Under the pieces are notes generated by a model. The model did not search any database. It saw only the letters and a program-made list of their open reading frames with translations, and was not told where the DNA came from. From Agapetus fuscipes (taxonomy: Eukaryota; Arthropoda; Insecta; Trichoptera; Glossosomatidae): a DNA stretch of 64,000 nucleotides. Where the stretch lies: positions 5,116,251-5,180,250 of the forward strand of contig OX637351.1 of the NCBI GenBank assembly GCA_951799405.1, given 5' to 3'. A program made the translations under genes and the position numbers. Positions 50,107 through 58,524 of this stretch are shown here, piece after piece. Every line of letters starts with the position of its first letter. The first letter of the stretch is position 1.

Positions 50107-50170
50107 CTGAAAGCATTCTTGTGGAAATCCGTTGTCTGAAAAGTTTCTCCAGCCCTGGCTTTGTTAGCAG
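50107..50170 (+). CDS. Candidate internal exon, unknown gene
   Basis: A strong acceptor (gttttaaattttttttacag) precedes a 64-base block followed by GTAGTC, an acceptable donor. When joined in phase 1 to the candidate at 39711 it reads AESILVEIRCLKSFSSPGFVS without a stop and ends in phase 2. Non-repetitive and outside all named repeats. If the donor is not used, the frame meets TAG at once. Evidence is limited to splice signals and frame. Confidence 0.3.
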
Positions 50171-50370
50171 GTAGTCTCTCCACACAGCATTAGTGCCTCC
50201 CCACGCAGCCTTCAGGGGTTGGGGAGCTCGTGTAATACGATATAATTACTCGGTCTTTACGAGGAGAATCGCGGTCTTTACAACAGAGTCGCTTTAACTC
50301 GAGTAATAGCTACGAGTATTACCTGAAAACTTGTAATGATTCATCCTATCGATTTAAACGAATATATTTA
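50171..50370. other. Unique GC-richer sequence after the exon candidate
   Basis: tccccacgcagccttcaggg and ggagctcgtgtaatacg are non-repetitive; could be exon continuation or a regulatory stretch. No frame. Confidence 0.3.
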
Positions 50371-50480
50371 TTGACTTATAGGTTGGTATGAGGCTGGTGG
50401 TCAGTCGCATACCAATCTATAAGTTAAGGAACATACACAAAAAATTACATTTAATTTTTTTTCAATTTTTTAAATGTTTC
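50370..50480. repeat. Head-to-head LINE-A UTR tips
   Basis: ttgacttataggttggtatg on the plus strand meets a minus-strand end (gtcgcataccaatctataag, taaggaacatac), forming a short inverted pair. Confidence 0.7.
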
Positions 50481-50603
50481 AGCGGAAACTTTGTAGAACT
50501 CCATTTTAAATTTAAAAAATATAAATTAACTTTGTATTATTCTACTATATATATATAAATTTATATATTTTTTTTAATTTGTTAAAAGCAAACAAAATAA
50601 TGA

Positions 50604-50650
50604 TAAGTTGACCGGTTTCGGCCTCTAGGCCATCTTCAGAGTAACTAAAG
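50604..50650 (-). ncRNA. Hammerhead-like ribozyme motif 10
   Basis: Minus strand: CTGAAGA, perfect stem II GGCC/GGCC, GAAA, self-complementary ACCGGT, C, then AACT. Stem I needs a three-base bulge (AGTT-act) and is the weakest of the set. Confidence 0.5.
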
Positions 50651-50689
50651 TCTTAAAAATAGTGCGAGACTATATAATTTTTTTTAAAT

Positions 50690-50800
50690 CAACAAAAAAT
50701 AGTACCTATGTATGGACATCAAAAACTCAACAGAAAACAAATTCAAATTTAAAAAAACCCTAGCCCCAACATTACAGATCAACCGCCGTATCCAATTGAA
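50690..50800 (-). repeat. LINE-A linker and coding-end fragment
   Basis: gacatcaaaaactcaacaga, aaccctagccccaacattac and agatcaaccgccgta match the sequence between the coding end and UTR at 31380-31440. Confidence 0.7.
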
Positions 50801-51060
50801 AAAATGTATTCAAATTAAATCACTCACTAGGAGTGCTGCCTGCACTTTTCATATTTTTTTATATTTACGCGATTGAGGTGAGCTTACGTGACGTTTTATA
50901 CTCGCGGTAGAGATGATTACTATGCATAATTAAGCTCTCATTTTGTAGGTTTATGGTCCATAAAGATGAAATTCACGATGTAACTTTGTTTTTGAGAGTA
51001 AAACACGAAATATGGCTGCCGAATTTTTAAATTTGTTTTTTTTTATAGCAACACGTAAAC
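50800..51060. other. Spacer, nothing recognised
   Basis: Unique sequence (ctcactaggagtgctgcctg); no frame or repeat assigned. Confidence 0.35.
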
Positions 51061-51250
51061 AATTGTAATCAAAGTTACAAAGACATGTTAACGTTTAAGC
51101 TTTACATTGAATGCACGCTCTAACAGATACGTGTAAGTTCCCGCTATCAAATCTGCATGTATTCTAACAACATAAATAAAACAGAATTAACCATGCAACT
51201 TTTGCCGCTAAACCTGAATCTAAATCTAAGTTGCAAATATATCCCACGCT
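51060..51250 (-). repeat. Diverged LINE-A UTR fragments
   Basis: tcaaagttacaaagacatgt, cgctctaacagatacgtgta and aaatctaagttgcaaatata. Confidence 0.6.
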
Positions 51251-51494
51251 TAATCATAAAGAGCAATAACTCAAAAAATAAGAATGTTGGGAAATCACGT
51301 TTAAAGTTCAGACAACCAGTACAACTTGTACGGGATGAAAAAGGCGACCGATGTTTTATCTCGGTCATATTCGTCCAAATTGAACGGCTGTCGCATTCTA
51401 CCTATTCTTCTCGCATTGTTCTTGCGTTTTATTACAAAATCTCGATTTTCCCAATTTTTGAGTTAGTGCTCTTTATTATTAAACGTGCGATATA

Positions 51495-51715
51495 CATCAT
51501 TTGAGATTCATATTAAATGCATTCCCTCGTATGAGTTCGCGCTAACACATGCCGCATGTGGATCTACAATATAAAAGCCCAATCTCAAATGAACATAAGC
51601 CCTGAAACTCTTGCCGATCTTCTCTGAAATAGGGGTGACATTGGCAAAGTGAATCATTTCTTACAGTATGGGTGATCAGGCTCATACCAACCTATAAGTC
51701 AAGGAATACAAACCG
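51495..51715 (-). repeat. LINE-A 3' UTR copy
   Basis: tacatcatttgagattcata to ctataagtcaaggaatac; hairpin arms partly mutated (tctgaaataggggtg). Confidence 0.85.
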
Positions 51716-51799
51716 CTCTTCCCTGAAAAAGTGAATCTGGCAAAGCGCCTCTTTAGTGCATGTTGGTATTATCTCAAACAGGGGTAATTTCACATAAGC

Positions 51800-51910
51800 A
51801 ATGTATGTATGTATGTTAATTAAATAAACAAAGTTGTAATTCACTTTTATAAATTTTTATTTTTGTCTAGCACTTTCGCCTACAAGGCATCATCAGGGCA
51901 ATTGTATGAG
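51800..51910 (-). mobile_element. Hammerhead-bearing repeat fragment
   Basis: Body words aataaacaaagttgtaattc and acttttataaatttttattt precede the motif on the plus-strand view; similar words flank the foldback near 20160. Confidence 0.6.
51864..51902 (-). ncRNA. Hammerhead-like ribozyme motif 11
   Basis: Minus strand: TTGCC, CTGATGA, stem II GCCT/AGGC, GAAA, AGTGCT (self-pairs with two G-U), A, GACAA pairing four of five. Confidence 0.62.
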
Positions 51911-52199
51911 GACTGTGTATGTATGTTTCTGAAATAAAAGTCTACTAAATACTCGTAGAAGTTTCGCTTTACCTTATTGTCTACGCTACGTAATGCTTTG
52001 TAGCGTTAGGATTATACAATAAATATTCGTAACTGAGTCAGAGCTACGAGAAACAGGGTTGCCACATTGCTGGGAATAAAACTATCGGGAAATACGTTTT
52101 AATTTCGAAAACCGCCTTGTTTTATTCTGAGGTTTTTTTTAAAATAATACCATCGATAATAACTGTTAGCTATAATAATTATGTTGTATTTTTATTTTT

Positions 52200-52390
52200 T
52201 ATGGTTTGTGTATTAATTAACACCGTGAAAATTCATTGTTAATTATTTCTATACAATACTTAAAAGAACACCAAAGTAACTTTTTTTTAAAACACTGCTT
52301 AATTTCACTCGTTTTTTTATTTTATATTTACTAATGTTTTCGTTCATATATTGACCATCATCAGGTATTTAGATTTTTATTATTTTATTT
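52200..52390 (-). mobile_element. Hammerhead-bearing repeat
   Basis: Minus strand: motif, then taaataaaaaaacgagtgaa, agcagtgttttaaaaaaa, and gaattttcacggtgttaatt, ending acacaaaccat. Confidence 0.68.
52327..52370 (-). ncRNA. Hammerhead-like ribozyme motif 12
   Basis: Minus strand: TAC, CTGATGA, stem II GGTCA/TGAAC with one mismatch, GAAA, AACATT (a likely CpG-decay form of AACGTT), A, GTA. Confidence 0.6.
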
Positions 52391-52419
52391 TCAGGTATTA
52401 ATTAAATTATAAATTTATC

Positions 52420-52645
52420 GTTCGTATGTGGCTGACGATCCATGCAGTAGAAAACTCTCCAATGCTACCCCTGTTTCAGCCATAGTTGCAAGGTGTATAT
52501 TCATTTGAGATTTGGATTTTTATGTTATAGGTTCACATGCGGCATGTTAAAGCGCGAACATATACGTGTCTGCTTGTGAAAATGCATATAATGTGAATTC
52601 ACAATGTTACATATCTTTACATCTTAGATTAGATTAGATTAGATT
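52420..52645 (+). repeat. LINE-A 3' UTR copy
   Basis: cgttcgtatgtggctgacga to acatcttagattagattagattag, with small internal deletions. Confidence 0.82.
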
Positions 52646-52649
52646 TGTG

Positions 52650-52882
52650 GTATTTCTTGACTTATAGGTTGGTATACGGCTGACTTTCCATGCTGTAAAA
52701 ACTTTGTTCACTTCTGTGAATGCCACCCCGCTGACACGGAGAGGCGGCAGGAGTTGCTTGGTTTTTGTTCATGTAAGGTTTGATCTATTTTGTAATTACA
52801 CATGCAGCGAACTTACAAGTGTCTGCTGCGTGAGATATTTTTGCGGAAATACCAATTTATCTTTGCAACTTAGATTGAAGAT
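52650..52882 (+). repeat. LINE-A subfamily A2 UTR
   Basis: tttcttgacttataggttgg, caccccgctgacacggagag, and gcaacttagattgaagat. Confidence 0.82.
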
Positions 52883-53155
52883 CGATAGATTTCTGTCTTT
52901 TCACGGTATTCTGTATTTCCAACACCCTGCAAGCTCTCTCGCCAATCGAATCTCGTCCGTACTGCTTTCCTTCTTATATTTGCGCTGCCTGCCTTTACAA
53001 ATGAAGTTGCTTGGTCCTCGTAGACTAAGTCAGCTCTACGCCGAACAACTGCCAATCAAATATTCAACCTCTCTGCAGACATTTCAAAGGTAGAACCTCA
53101 TCATTCGTACGCACCATTTCTGTGGAATTCAATGTTCGTCGCCAAATACTCATTT
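52883..53155. other. Spacer, nothing recognised
   Basis: A frame runs through from the preceding repeat but has no recognisable content. The stretch has coding-like composition around 52920-53080 without a supported product. Confidence 0.35.
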
Positions 53156-53159
53156 GAAC

Positions 53160-53415
53160 CATGATTTATAGAACTTCAAGTCCTGGGCTGGAAGTCTCAT
53201 CACCACGGTAATTTTTACCAAGCGAATATCGGTAATATTTGCTTGAAAACCTGTCAGTCCAAGATGGCCGCCAGTGAACAGCTGATTAGTCTTCATACAA
53301 TTCGGTTGGTAAGAATGACCGTGGGGATGAGACTTCCAGCCCAAGAATCATAAGTTTGTCAAAGCGTGGGCTCAACCGACGACTAAAATGTCTTAAAATA
53401 GCCCCGTTAGATACT
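53160..53415. mobile_element. MITE-G copy 2
   Basis: gggctggaagtctcatcacc, cctgtcagtccaagatggcc, gccagtgaacagctgattag, and the right inverted end gcgtgggctcaaccgacgac, ending aatagcccc. The outer part of the left end is missing. Confidence 0.82.
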
Positions 53416-53740
53416 AAACTTAAAACTAATAACATGACTAGCAATGCTTCTTTAAATGAAAGGGGAGCTACTCTATGGTCGGCTGGGTCATGTGCCAGTC
53501 TGTTGGAGCTGCCGAAAAGACAATCAAGTACAGTCTTCGGGAACCGCTCTTTCCGTGTTGCCGGGCCAGCGGCATGGAATGCTCTCCCAGAGAGGCTGAG
53601 AGTCCAGGAAGATGAGACAGCCGGAAGATGCTCAAGGCATTCCTGTTTTCCCGCTAGAGCCCACATGCGCCTTTGTAGTGATGTAAATCACAAAAAGGCG
53701 CATATAAATCTAGTTTATTGTTATTATTATTAATGAAGAT
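53416..53740 (+). mobile_element. Non-LTR ORF2 C-terminus
   Basis: Frame: LLELPKRQSSTVFGNRSFRV, AGPAAWNALPERLRVQEDE, then HMRLCSDVNHKKAHINLVYC and a (TTA)n tail. FGxRxFxVAGPAAWNxLP is the conserved ORF2 end. The first 40 codons of the frame belong to MITE-G, so the long frame is a chance fusion. Confidence 0.88.
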
Positions 53741-53789
53741 GGGGGAGGGAGTGGGGCTAAAATTGAAGGAGGGGGGAGGGTTAAGTAAA

Positions 53790-54165
53790 GTTACGAATGG
53801 GTTCTAAATGAATGCGGAGTAAAAGAAAGCGTGAAAGTGAAAGTTCAAAGAAGTGTGATGCGATGGTTTGGACATATTGAAAGGATGAATGAATACCGAC
53901 TGACAAAAAGAGTGTATAAAGGGAATGTAATAGGTAAGCGTGGAAGGGGAAGACCTAGAAAAGAATGGATTGATCAGATAAGTGAGATTGCGAATGAATG
54001 GAATTTACAGAGTGGAAACAAGAGAAGAGCATGCATGAAAAGAGTGATGAAATTAGATGAGATGAAAGAAGTATGCAGGGACAGAGTCAAGTGGAGGCAC
54101 TTGTGTGGAGGTACTGGCCACCCCTAGAGGAATGGCGGCAGGATACAAGACAAGACAAGACAATG
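53790..54165 (+). mobile_element. LINE-F1 ORF2 C-terminus plus (ACAAG)n tail
   Basis: 98-codon frame: KVKVQRSVMRWFGHIERMNE, YRLTKRVYKGNVIGKRGRGR, PRKEWIDQISEIANEWNLQS, KRVMKLDEMKEVCRDRVKWR, HLCGGTGHP and a stop, then ggaatggcggcaggat and acaagacaagacaagaca. It shows the true F1 stop and tail missing from the 40886 copy. Confidence 0.92.
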
Positions 54166-54322
54166 GGCGGGATCTGGAAGTTACTGAGGTTGTTTTTATT
54201 AATCTTAAAAAACGATTTTTTTTCTAACATTTCAATGATGATTTTTTTATTCATTTAAGTGTTCGAAAAGTTATTTATTCATATTTTTTGATCAAATACT
54301 TAAAATTGAATTCCACAATGTT

Positions 54323-54493
54323 TCACCAAAACAATTTGAAAAGTCCATACGAATTCCGAGAGTTTCCCATTGTTTCTCCTTGTCCAGTTCCTGTAGTGTG
54401 CCATAGACAAACACGGCAGCACTTATCCATCTTAATTCCATCTGCTTCTTTACCGGCAGCGAGAGTTCTTTCTGCTCCGAGTATATTCTTCCC
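54323..54493 (-). CDS. Candidate exon with a ZAD-like start
   Basis: On the minus strand an acceptor (ccctctcttttag) is followed by 21 open codons and an ATG at 54430 giving MDKCCRVCLWHTTGTGQGET and MGNSRNSYGLFKLFW before TGA at 54323. The CRVCL motif near Met is the signature start of insect ZAD zinc-finger-associated domains, and ZAD exons usually continue with LxxIF-like words, here GLFKLF. A donor inside the frame is not obvious (GTATGG near 54349 is weak). It lies between repeats but is itself unique. It could be a real first coding exon, a decayed one, or chance. Confidence 0.3.
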   Translation of the reverse strand, partial: GKNILGAERTLAAGKEADGIKMDKCCRVCLWHTTGTGQGETMGNSRNSYGLFKLFW

Positions 54494-54599
54494 CTAAAAG
54501 AGAGGGTTAATATTATATCGCTGGGGTACTAAGTGAAAGACTAATAAATCTAGCCAAGTGGATTTGGAAAAAGTATTTATTTTAGCTTGATTACTTCTA

Positions 54600-54825
54600 T
54601 AATTCAGTATGCAAAGATTTATAAAATGTAACTTATTGTATATTATGTTCCTTGATTTGTAGGTTGGTATGTGTCTGACCACTCATGCTATAGAAAATGG
54701 TTCACTTTTCCAATGTCACCTCTGTTTCAGGGAAGGTCGGAAAGAGTTGCAGGGTATGTGCTCATTTGAGATTTGGGTTTTTATGTTGTAGGTTCACATA
54801 TGCAAGCGCGAACTTGTGCGTATCT
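54600..54825 (+). repeat. LINE-A 3' UTR, 3' truncated
   Basis: Linker (aaaatgtaacttattgtata), gttccttgatttgtaggttg, complete to gcaagcgcgaacttgtgcg. Confidence 0.85.
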
Positions 54826-55018
54826 TCATACAAGCTCTCCTATTATTATGACTCTGGATATCCCATTCATTCGCTATTTCAGATATTTCGTCCATCCATG
54901 CCTTCCTCGGTCTTTCTCTACCACGACATCCATCTATTCTTGCAACGTATACTTTCTTCGTCAGTCTTTCCTCCTTCATTTTCTCCATATGCCCAAACCA
55001 TCTTGCATCTGTTAACAT
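54826..55018 (-). mobile_element. LINE ORF2 fragment, probably LINE-A coding region
   Basis: Minus-strand frame: ARWFGHMEKMKEERLTKKVY, VARIDGCRGRERPRKAWMDE, ISEIANEWDIQSHNNRRACM. The end (ggatatccagagtcataata, ggagagcttgtatgaag) matches the LINE-A coding end, so this is likely the LINE-A protein just upstream of the UTR. Confidence 0.85.
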
Positions 55019-55027
55019 TTCTATTTA

Positions 55028-55235
55028 TTCTTTGACTTATAGGTTGGTATGAGGCTGACCACCCGTACTGTAAAAAAATGGTTCACTTTGCCAATGCCAC
55101 CCCTGTTTCAGGGAAGGTCGGCAAGAGTTGCAGGGCTTATGTTCATTTGCTATACATGTCTGCTTGCGGGAATGCGTTCAATATGAATCTTAAATGGTAT
55201 ATATCTTTGCAGCTTATATTTAGGTTTAGATTTAG
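55028..55235 (+). repeat. LINE-A 3' UTR with internal deletion
   Basis: ctttgacttataggttggta to ttcatttgc, then a jump to tgtctgcttgcgggaatgcg and gcagcttatattta. Confidence 0.82.
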
Positions 55236-55620
55236 ACTTAAAAGATTTTTGTTCTACAAAAGGATTGCAGAGCAACTATATTTTTTTCGGTCCTTACATC
55301 AAGAGTCATAATTTTCTCGAATAAAAAATGTATCTCAAAAAATTTTGATGCTGTTTATTCAAGTACGGCCTTACAAGCATAATCCATTGTGCGATAATTA
55401 AAACTATTCCAGGGGCTATAAATCAGGGCCCGCTCTCTGTGTGTACGGGGCCGCGGCCAGGGGCGCGCAACGTCCGGTACTTTATTAAAAGATGATTCCT
55501 TGTAGAGGGTCGGGCCGTACATCACAACGCCACCCCTGGATTAGACTAGGGCCAAATAAAGTCGGCGAAATTTTTGAGTTTATTTTTATTTTAAAATTAA
55601 ATACACTCGCCACATTTAAG
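55235..55620. other. Spacer with a GC-rich block
   Basis: 55425-55560 is markedly GC-rich (ggggccgcggccaggggcgc). It contains a small inverted pair ccaggggcg / cgccacccctgg about 60 bp apart that may be hAT-like termini; unproven. Confidence 0.35.
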
Positions 55621-55624
55621 TTTA

Positions 55625-55750
55625 CCGGTCCGAATATGAATTTTTCACCCAGCGAAGAGCGTATTTGAAAATATAAATGGTATATTTTATTGTGCTCCGC
55701 CGGAATTCGAACCCACAACCTTCCATTTACGAGTCAGAACCACTAGAGTT
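55625..55750 (-). repeat. SINE-C 5' half
   Basis: Body (cacccagcgaagagcgtatt) to box B (cggaattcgaacccac) and a shortened head (acgagtcagaaccactag). Confidence 0.82.
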
Positions 55751-56075
55751 TGGCTGGGAGGCGTTAATGCATCCACCATATAGCCCTGACCTTGCACCTT
55801 CAGATTTTTACTTGGGTCTCTTCTGAATGTTTTAGGCAGTGTCAGGTCAACATCAAGAGAGGACTGCCAAAACTACTTGTTGCGTTTTTTCGATCAGTAG
55901 TCCCAAAATTTCTACAGCAACGGGATCATGTCTCTACCTACAAGATTGCAGATAACCTACGAACAAAATGACACATATTATGTACTGTAATTAAATGTAA
56001 ATTAACTTTGAAAAAAAATTACCTTAATTTTCATAAAAAATTCGAAGAAACTTTTTCTTCGACCTATTATTATCA
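55750..56075 (+). pseudogene. mariner transposase C-terminal fragment
   Basis: One frame reads WEALMHPPYSPDLAPSDFYL, GLF and a stop. PPYSPDLAPSDF is the invariant mariner motif that holds the third catalytic Asp. Downstream, the typical C-terminal words are present only as fragments over several frames. The sequence ends with cgaagaaactttttcttcga, a plausible inner terminal repeat. The 5' two thirds of the gene are absent and it abuts a SINE-C. Confidence 0.88.
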
Positions 56076-56077
56076 CA

Positions 56078-56140
56078 ATCAGACACGTATATGTTAGCGC
56101 TTGCACATGCCACATGTGAACCTACAACATAAAAACCCAG
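56078..56140 (-). repeat. LINE-A 3' UTR fragment
   Basis: cacaatcagacacgtatatg, agcgcttgcacatgccacat, ctacaacataaaaaccca. Confidence 0.75.
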
Positions 56141-56149
56141 TCGTACCTT

Positions 56150-56360
56150 GTCGTACCTAATTCATTATTTTTATTTTATTTCTCTATGGTGTTTGTCTTG
56201 TCAATTTTTGTAATTTAGTATCCTCTTGATAATGACGTGAATAAGTCGAAAGTACTTGAGGTGGAATTAAATACTCAATTTGTGAAAATAAAACTCTGTG
56301 TTTTTTTTTATAATTTCTTATAAAAATGAATTTTCACTGTGTGAATACACAAACTTTAAA
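56150..56360 (+). mobile_element. Hammerhead-bearing repeat, nested in LINE-A UTR
   Basis: Lies between two halves of a minus-strand LINE-A UTR: aaaacccagtcgt stops before it and aaaacccagttctcaaatga resumes after it. Motif, gaggtggaattaaatactca, tgtgaaaataaaactctgtg, then aaaaatgaattttcactgtg and gaatacacaaac. The near-complete 3' end is visible here. Confidence 0.72.
56221..56262 (+). ncRNA. Hammerhead-like ribozyme motif 13 (variant core)
   Basis: CCTC, TTGATAA, stem II GAC/GTC, GAAA, self-complementary AGTACT, T, GAGG. Stem I is four perfect pairs; the core has the same two changes as motif 4, so the two belong to one subfamily. Confidence 0.52.
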
Positions 56361-56364
56361 AAGT

Positions 56365-56510
56365 CTAAAAACCCAGTTCTCAAATGAACACACACCCTGC
56401 AACTCTATCCGACCTTCCCTGAAACAGGGGTGACATTAGCAAAGTAAGCCATTTTACAGCATGGATGGTCAGCCGCATACCAACCTATAACTTAAGTAAC
56501 AACAAGAATT
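56365..56510 (-). repeat. LINE-A 3' UTR, second half of the interrupted copy
   Basis: aacccagttctcaaatgaac to caacctataacttaag. Confidence 0.82.
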
Positions 56511-56985
56511 GGCTAAGAATCCCTTAAAATTTGTGTTTGTGAAATTGTGCAAAAGTTTTTGCCTGCACACATACGTCGTCCTCTAATAATTGTAATGATT
56601 TTCATCTTTCCTTGGTACACACTTCACCTCGGTGATATACCACCACCGCCCTCTTTCTTTTTGTAATCTCACTTGGAGACCTTCTCCTTATGGATCACCA
56701 AAACTCCAAGTCCCAAACATCGACCACACTCCTAAATAAATAAAAATGTGAGAAAACTCAAACGCTCACCTGATTTGCAATTGTATTTTTCTTATATTTC
56801 TTGAATGAACGCCGTGGTGCAGGTTAAACGTTCACTAAGAAAAGCAGATTTACCGAGTGAAGATTTGCCACAATGGAGAAAATAATTCAGATTTAATGTC
56901 GCAGGGATAAGAAATGCCTGCGATTTTTATCCGAGACATTCAAATTAACAAAACGTTGAGGAATTTTCGTGGTAAATATAAAATA
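56510..56985. other. Spacer, nothing recognised
   Basis: Unique; the frames are short. ttcacctcggtgatatacca and gaacgccgtggtgcagg are not from any named family. Confidence 0.4.
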
Positions 56986-57160
56986 TAGTTAGCCTCTGAT
57001 GATGAACCGAGCAGGTTCGACAGCGCTTAGGCATTATAACTCATATATGTGAAAATAAAAACTATGTGTTTTTTTTAAATAAAAAAGTTTTTTAATTATT
57101 TAATTAAAAATGAATTTTCACTCGGTGAATGTGCAAACATTAGAAAATTTATAAAATATA
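56985..57160 (+). mobile_element. Hammerhead-bearing repeat
   Basis: Motif, then catatatgtgaaaataaaaa, ctatgtgttttttttaaata, aaaaatgaattttcactcgg and tgaatgtgcaaac. Confidence 0.68.
56992..57034 (+). ncRNA. Hammerhead-like ribozyme motif 14
   Basis: GCCT, CTGATGA, stem II GAACC/GGTTC, GACA (one change from GAAA), self-complementary AGCGCT, T, AGGC. Stems I, II and III are all fully paired; the GAAA-to-GACA change should impair catalysis. Confidence 0.55.
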
Positions 57161-57705
57161 TATTAATAATATTAGGATGATTTATGGCTGAGTGGCCCGT
57201 GTGTAAATCTATGAACAGATTGATGACCAATGTTGGAAGAGCCCGGGCCAACATGCTGACCTGGGGATTTCTGGGACGGGAGGACTCTACACTATGTGAG
57301 TGTGGAGCTCAGCAAACTATGGAGCACCTGCGGTGTTGTCCCTCCTGTCCGACAAGCTGCTCCATGGATGATCTCTTTGCGGGAAACCAAAGAGCTGTAG
57401 ACATTGCTCGTTACTGGGCCAATACGGTGTAAAGCTGACACGAAGAAGAAGAAGGATGATTTATTGGGTAAGCGCGGTTTTTTGTGTGTATCACACCTCA
57501 AGAGCCCTCTGCGAGCTTGGTCGTCGCTGTAAAACGTCAATTCTCAAACAAGACCTAGTCGTTGTGAGGTTGGATGGATCTTTCAGTGACCGGTCTTTGG
57601 TAAAGGTTTCTGAATTTTTCAACCCAGCGAAGAGCACATTTGGAAATATATATGGTATATTTTTGTGCTCCGCCGGGATTCGAACCCACAACCTTCCATT
57701 TGTTG
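57155..57705 (-). repeat. SINE-C (C1) with a LINE fragment inserted in its tail
   Basis: The (ATT)n end and aggatgattta of the C1 tail lie at about 57160-57185, and the rest (tgggtaagcgcggttttttg to box B gggattcgaacccac) resumes at 57465. The head upstream of box B is missing. Confidence 0.88.
57186..57452 (+). mobile_element. Non-LTR ORF2 C-terminus with clean 12-bp target duplication
   Basis: Uninterrupted frame: EWPVCKSMNRLMTNVGRARA, NMLTWGFLGREDSTLCECGA, QQTMEHLRCCPSC, then DLFAGNQRAVDIARYWANTV and a stop. WG-x-CECGxxQTMEH is the zinc-knuckle-like end of many insect non-LTR proteins. The tail is (GAA)n and AGGATGATTTAT flanks both sides (57174-57185 and 57453-57464). The ATG that opens the frame belongs to the target site. 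The lack of stops suggests a young insertion. Confidence 0.93.
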
Positions 57706-57761
57706 CCAATTCTTCCAATGTGATATAGTAAGTTAACAGTCTTTTATTCCCTGGGGTAAAA

Positions 57762-57947
57762 AGTCTCGACGACCGTCGATAAATCTAACCGTTTCTATTT
57801 GATGATAGGACATAATAAAATATGGCGGTATATCAACAGCTGATTCAGTTTATATGGATAAACGATCAGTTGTTCAGGCACTGCCATGTTTTCTTCCGTC
57901 GTATCTTCAAACAAATACGGTAAGATCTATCGGCGGTCGACGAGACT
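57762..57947. mobile_element. MITE-K copy 1
   Basis: 186 bp with inverted ends agtctcgacgaccgtcgata / tatcggcggtcgacgagact. The interior has atcaacagctgattcagttt. Partner copy at 59870. Confidence 0.85.
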
Positions 57948-57957
57948 TTTTTTTTCA

Positions 57958-58200
57958 AATAGAGGAATGCAATTTACCAACCTATTCTGCCTGGCCAGAA
58001 ACAGATATTAATATCATCAATTAATAATTCATTATTGTTTATTTTAATAAATTATTAATTAATAATTACCCAATAACATCTGTTGAACCAGGGTCAAAGT
58101 TATGGTCAAATAACCCAAGCGGGGATCGAACCAACGTTATTCTTTTCCAAATACGCTAGAATGATCAGCCTACTTGGCCCCCTCGGCCATAACACCGACA
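57958..58200 (-). repeat. SINE-E, full length
   Basis: gaggaatgcaatttaccaac, ggccagaaacagatattaat, box B ggggatcgaacc and head ggccccctcggccataacac. Confidence 0.9.
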
Positions 58201-58267
58201 AACTTAACTCCTGCTTGATATAATTTTCAAGTGTTATGGATGTTATTCGTTATTTTTATCATTATTT

Positions 58268-58485
58268 TTTGGTAGATTTGTGAAGAGCAATGCAATTCAC
58301 AATTCTATTTTTCCTGGCCAGTTGTCTTTATGCGAAAGCAGAAGCTTTTGTGCATGCAATGACATCTGTTGAACCAGGGTCGAAGTGATGGTCAAAAAGC
58401 CAGGCGTGTTTCGAATCAACGTTATTTAGTTCCAAATGCGCTGCCAAGAACCGTGACTTGACTCCCTCGGTCATAACATCGACTT
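58268..58485 (-). repeat. SINE-E variant with a different body
   Basis: tagatttgtgaagagcaatg, cctggccagttgtctttatg, catgcaatgacatctgttga, then gtttcgaatcaacg and ctccctcggtcataacatcg. The 5' half and tip are SINE-E; the AT-rich middle is replaced. Confidence 0.8.
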
Positions 58486-58524
58486 TATTTAAACGAAGTC
58501 TTGTTATAATCAGTTTCCAGCCCC

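Noticed and set aside
53356..53733. A 125-codon host gene
   Set aside because: The first part is MITE-G and the second is the end of a non-LTR ORF2; the frame is a chance fusion.
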